NCBI GenBank assembly: GCA_964023205.1
Contig: OZ026833.1
Span: forward strand, 42,997,137-43,061,136
Source: Lutraria lutraria
Lineage: Eukaryota > Mollusca > Bivalvia > Venerida > Mactridae
Direction of reading: 5' to 3'
DNA: 64,000 nt
Positions 61,201 through 64,000 of this stretch are shown piece by piece. The notes beneath the pieces were generated by a model. It saw only the letters and a program-made list of their open reading frames with translations. It was not told the DNA's origin and did no database searches. Numbering within the stretch: the first letter of the stretch is position 1; every line of letters starts with the position of its first letter. The position numbers and the translations under genes were made by a program.

Positions 61201-63911
61201 TATAAAAGCAGGGCTCTCCTTTGACTCTTGAATTGGCATTTTGACTCTTGAAATTTGAAAAATAAGGTTTTTGACTCTTGAGAATTGGAACCAAAGGGTC
61301 AAATTTACTATTACTTTAGTAGAGAATTATGTTGACTCTTTACATTTTTATCAGCTAAGGGTCATTTTGACCCCCAACTTTTGAAGTCTAGTGAGCGCCC
61401 TGAAAAGTGATGGCCAACTGTGCATTACAAACATATTTTTTGTCTCAATTCTGTGTCCTGTCTGTAGTGTCTATAAAAGACCATGAATTAATTGTATGTA
61501 CATAGTTTAAACAGGGGTTTATTATATTTATCAACAGACTGTACAACCCTCCATGAAGTTGCATTATTTGTTAAAAAAAATAATGAATGTTTAAAGTTGT
61601 ATTTATATGTTTTCTCCAATTGAAACTATGACACAGCTACGTTTGTTACATATCATATATCTTTTAGGCTGGAGGCCTTTATTTACCTTTTTAAAAAAAC
61701 TTTTAAAAAATTTGATCATTTAAAATTATTTTGTAGGTGGTCTTATGTTGGGTATTTACGCTTTGTCTGTATGGCCGGAGATGTCGGACAGAGCTTCGAG
61801 GTGTCCACCAGCAAGAACTCTGTTCATTGCTATACTTATCTTCATGATTCAAAATTTCTTCCTTGTATGGACTGTGGCGTACAACTTTGTACCATTAGGT
61901 GAATATACCAGGGAGCGTACGGACATTCTCATTGGAATGAACATGGTGTGTATCTGTGCTGGACTATTTATGGGTAAGTGACCTTTTTTGTATTGGATGT
62001 TTTATTAAGATTTTCAATTTCTATATAATCAATTATATTGACTTGTTAGTATTACCCGCCTCCGTGGTCCAGTGGTTAAGATCGCTGACTTCAAATCACT
62101 CTAGCCTCTCACTGATAGAGGGTTTTGGGTTCGAGCCCCGCTACAGACCATATCTCTTTATGTGAGAAAGTAGGCAGTTGCTTACGGAGGATAGGAGTCT
62201 ACCTGGAACGATTGTTAGGTGAACTGTCAGCCTCATATGACTGTTGAAAAGGGGCGTAAAAGTCGATATAAGCAAACAAAAACTTTTATGATAACTGTGT
62301 AGGAATAATTCACCATAATCACTCAATTTCGACTCCAATAATGCAGTATGAATATTTAGGAAATATTTATTTATGTGATAATTAAGATGTTATAATAATG
62401 AATATTATTGCTCAGAAATTATGGTTTCTAACTAATATGCTGGAAAATCAAGCTAGTAAGACCGTCTTTTGTTCTTAGGGGTGACAATATTCCTGATATA
62501 TCTGGAATTCTGGATTTATCTGTCCTGAAAGAGCTATGATTTGTGAGCAAAATAAAAGTAATTTGATGAAAATATCTCAAGAAATAGCAAAGTTATGTCA
62601 ATGTTATCTGCTCTTAAGGATTTTCTTTAATACAAATTGAGTTAAATATAGAAACAATGTGGTTGAGGGCCTCTTGTTTGACAAAAATGGTCGGCCACAT
62701 ATGATTTCCAGGACTTTTAATTTGGCTTTATTGACACCCCTGGTTCTTAAGCAAAGTAGTTGTTACAAGCGGGTGGTCTTATCAGTAAAACACAATATTT
62801 CCTCACCTTTACTATGATGATATTAATCAATTATACGTGTTATTACTTGTACCAGGTGGTTCCAGTGAGGATGAAGGTCATACTGCTTACATCACAATAA
62901 ATAAAAAGAAAACACCCCCATCAGGTTTCAATAAAGGTGAGTAGAAAGGTTATAGGTTAACATTAGGGTCATACTGTTTAACGGTATGTCTTTTAATTGA
63001 CGGGGCTAAAATTTGGCATTTTTTGAAAAGTTAAATATTTGCGGTGGTCAAGAGTTGAAAATACGTCAAAATAGAACCATGCATTGTCTATCCTCCACTA
63101 ATGTACCCTATTTGTGATTCATTTCAACATTAAATTTTGTTAGAATATTTATTCAATATTCAATTTTTTTTTCTACAAAGTTGAATTATTTAGACAGTTT
63201 TATATGATAAATAAAGGATGCGTCATCTACAGGTGAGGAATGTTTATAGTGATGTTGAAAAATTTATCAAAGGCTGTTTTAGTGTAAATAACAAACAAAT
63301 AAATCATTAGTGAAGTTAAAATTCAGGCAATTTGTTACTTTTTAATTTTCAAGATTCGGTGTATACAATTTAAATGTATTGAGATACCTCAGTATAAAAG
63401 ACCATCTTTTATAAACGGGACATACTTCAGTTTCTTTAGATTTATGTAGATGTATATATATACTGTTATACATTGTAATACATGTACAGTCAAAAGTATG
63501 AACAAATGCCATCCATGGGAAAGATAAAAATGTGGCCTTTATTGACAGGTGCTTGTACAGTTCAGTTGTTCTAAATAATGAATAACATTTTTTAAAAGAA
63601 TGGCCTTTATTCACATGATGGCCTTTATTCAGAGATGGCCTTTATTCGCATGATGGCCTTTATTCACATGACGACCTTTATTCACATGATGGCCTTTATT
63701 CAGAGATGGCCTTTATTCACATGATGGCCTTTATTCACATGATGGCCTTTATTCACATGATGACCTTTATTCGGAGATGGCCACTGACACAGGCTTGACT
63801 GTATATCATATTGTTTGTTATTATTTTACAGTACTTGCTGTGTTGTTAATTGTTGGTTTGGTAGGACTTGGTTACAGATATAATCCTGATAGATTTAATC
63901 ATCCTGTGAAG
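55237..63911 (+). CDS. CWH43: CWH43 / PGAP2-interacting protein, N-terminal nine coding exons (runs off the window)
   Basis: Multi-pass membrane protein acting with PGAP2 in lipid remodelling of GPI anchors in the ER/Golgi; in yeast Cwh43 places ceramide on anchors. Exons: 55237-55339, 55639-55761, 56271-56460, 57468-57622, 58639-58828, 60198-60337, 61737-61973, 62856-62936, 63832-63911. Borders are GT-AG and phases agree; 1299 nt, 433 codons. Matches to animal CWH43: APMIWFYPLNDLEISGYEA, SLGSFQAPTTLYRLVML, SRIWFTTFVPTWWS, GFGSLMFLINWVFGEVSLIT, NFFLVWTVAYNFVPLGEYTR, ERTDILIGMN. About ten membrane helices, then a Lys-rich loop (INKKKTPPSGFNK) and another helix. This is the membrane half; the C-terminal endonuclease/exonuclease/phosphatase-like half must lie to the right. 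Introns are full of MITEs. Confidence 0.93.
57674..57733 (+). mobile_element. Family 1 MITE, left end only
   Basis: TACAGTCAAGCCTGTGTTAG and GCGGCCGTCTCTGAATAAAG are followed by unrelated sequence. It begins 50 bp after CWH43 exon 4. Confidence 0.6.
58263..58349 (+). mobile_element. Family 1 MITE, partial
   Basis: GACCTCTGAATAAAGGCCAC, CTGTCAATACAGGCCACAT and GTTCACAGGTTTGTCTGTA match the family; the left TIR is lost. Confidence 0.6.
59036..59664 (+). mobile_element. Family 1 MITE split by a hAT insertion
   Basis: The left part (TGTAACAAACCTGTGTTAGC to TTCATAGGTTTGAC) ends at 59195. Its right end resumes at 59649 with GGTTTGACTGTATA. The interruption is the element at 59196-59648. Confidence 0.8.
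59196..59648. mobile_element. 453-bp non-autonomous hAT-type element nested in a MITE
   Basis: The target duplication GGTTTGAC is exact at 59188-59195 and 59649-59656. Terminal repeats are TAGGGTTGTGG and TAGGGCTGTGG (right, reverse complement). No transposase frame. It lies in CWH43 intron 5. Confidence 0.88.
60430..60512. repeat. Inverted repeat (hairpin), arms about 30 bp
   Basis: AATTCGAGGGCTTAGCGAAAC, then ACTGTCGTAACT, pairs with AGTTACGACAGT-like and GTTGAACCCTCGA to the right. Imperfect. It adjoins the TTAA element at 60526. Confidence 0.65.
60526..60912. mobile_element. 387-bp putative TTAA-flanked MITE with short TIRs
   Basis: TTAA at 60522-60525 and 60913-60916. Ends AGCCCCAT and AGTCCCAT (right, reverse complement), 7 of 8 identical. 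The TIRs are short, so the borders are less certain than for 42011-42358. Confidence 0.55.
60945..61055 (+). mobile_element. TA-flanked MITE, family 1, compact intact copy
   Basis: GTACAGTCAAACCTGTG at the left and CACAGGTTTGACTGTAC at the right are perfect inverted repeats. The interior has TGTGGCCTTTATTTACAGG and GGCCTTTATTAGGAGGTCG. Confidence 0.85.
61209..61402 (+). mobile_element. 194-bp element with CAGGGC ends and internal TTTGACTCTTGA repeats
   Basis: Ends CAGGGCTCTCC and GAGCGCCCTG are inverted over about 9 bp. A shared 5-bp flank AAAAG may be a target duplication. A related sequence is at 38341-38560. Confidence 0.55.
62051..62277 (+). mobile_element. tRNA-derived SINE, best preserved copy
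   Basis: The head CCTCCGTGGTCCAGTGGTTA (A box) and GGGTTCGAGCCCCGC (B box) enclose a long variable arm, as in tRNA-Ser/Leu. The body has GCAGTTGCTTACGGAGGAT and a TTGTTAGGTGAACTGTC block; the end is TGTTGAAAAGGGGCGTAAAA. It lies in CWH43 intron 7. It is not a functional tRNA gene because the cloverleaf is distorted and a SINE body follows. Confidence 0.8.
63484..63804 (+). repeat. Family 1 MITE with an internal tandem expansion
   Basis: Degenerate TIRs (TACAGTCAAAAGTATGAAC and AGGCTTGACTGTATA) enclose about ten copies of ATGGCCTTTATTCACATG and the shorter ATGGCCTTTATTCAGAG, in higher-order blocks of about 54 bp from 63600 to 63780. Confidence 0.8.
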
Positions 63912-64000
63912 GTAACCTATTATGATACTGTATGAATTTAATGATTTCCCCACCCACTATCATTCGGTAGGGAATTTTCTTTGAGGTACAGTAAAACTAA

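Noticed and set aside
62056..62150. Possible functional tRNA-Ser/Leu gene
   Set aside because: The boxes are good, but the cloverleaf is distorted and a SINE body with related copies follows.
1..64000. CRISPR arrays, bacterial operons, phage or integrated viral genes
   Set aside because: Tandem repeats here lack unique spacers, the genes are spliced animal genes, and the only retroelement is a LINE fragment.

Overview
This window is metazoan nuclear DNA, most likely from a bivalve or related mollusc. That call is inferred from AT-rich sequence, short exons in long introns, tRNA-derived SINEs and many short non-autonomous DNA transposons. No bacterial, organellar or CRISPR-like content was seen. 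Positions 14897-15096 are exactly 200 N, a nominal scaffold gap. Gene models below were built by hand from splice sites, reading phase and family motifs.

Layout: (1) 1-15.4 kb holds an old tandem segmental duplication. Each copy (about 0.9-5.1 kb and 11.4-15.4 kb) carries, on the minus strand, the first exon of a small secreted cysteine-rich protein gene. For the right-hand copy I can follow the whole gene: four exons with matching phases, 12010 to 6854, 237 aa. It encodes a signal peptide, a PAN/apple-like domain, a small four-cysteine module, a Sushi/CCP domain and a cysteine-rich tail. The left copy runs out of the window. (2) 16.9-29.8 kb, minus strand: a complete 15-exon SLC5 sodium/solute symporter (SGLT type, 643 aa). 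(3) 36.7-41.7 kb, plus strand: a Cys-loop ligand-gated channel subunit of nicotinic receptor type without the alpha-subunit cysteine pair, complete except for one small unresolved exon junction. (4) 49.2-51.6 kb, plus strand: a complete four-exon SUMO-2/3 type gene (99 aa). (5) 55.2 kb to the right edge, plus strand: the first nine coding exons (433 codons) of CWH43/PGAP2IP, whose C-terminal half lies beyond the window.

The genes look functionally unrelated and are not an operon. The SLC5 and channel genes are head to head across about 6.8 kb of repeat-rich DNA. The rest is intron and intergenic DNA with repeats: TTAA-flanked elements with terminal inverted repeats, hAT-type elements with exact 8-bp target duplications (one nested inside an older mariner-like MITE), a hAT-like relic only 38 bp long, two TA-flanked MITE families, tRNA-SINEs, a decayed non-LTR reverse transcriptase and four minisatellites. 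The least familiar item is the duplicated PAN-like/Sushi/cysteine-tail secreted protein gene.
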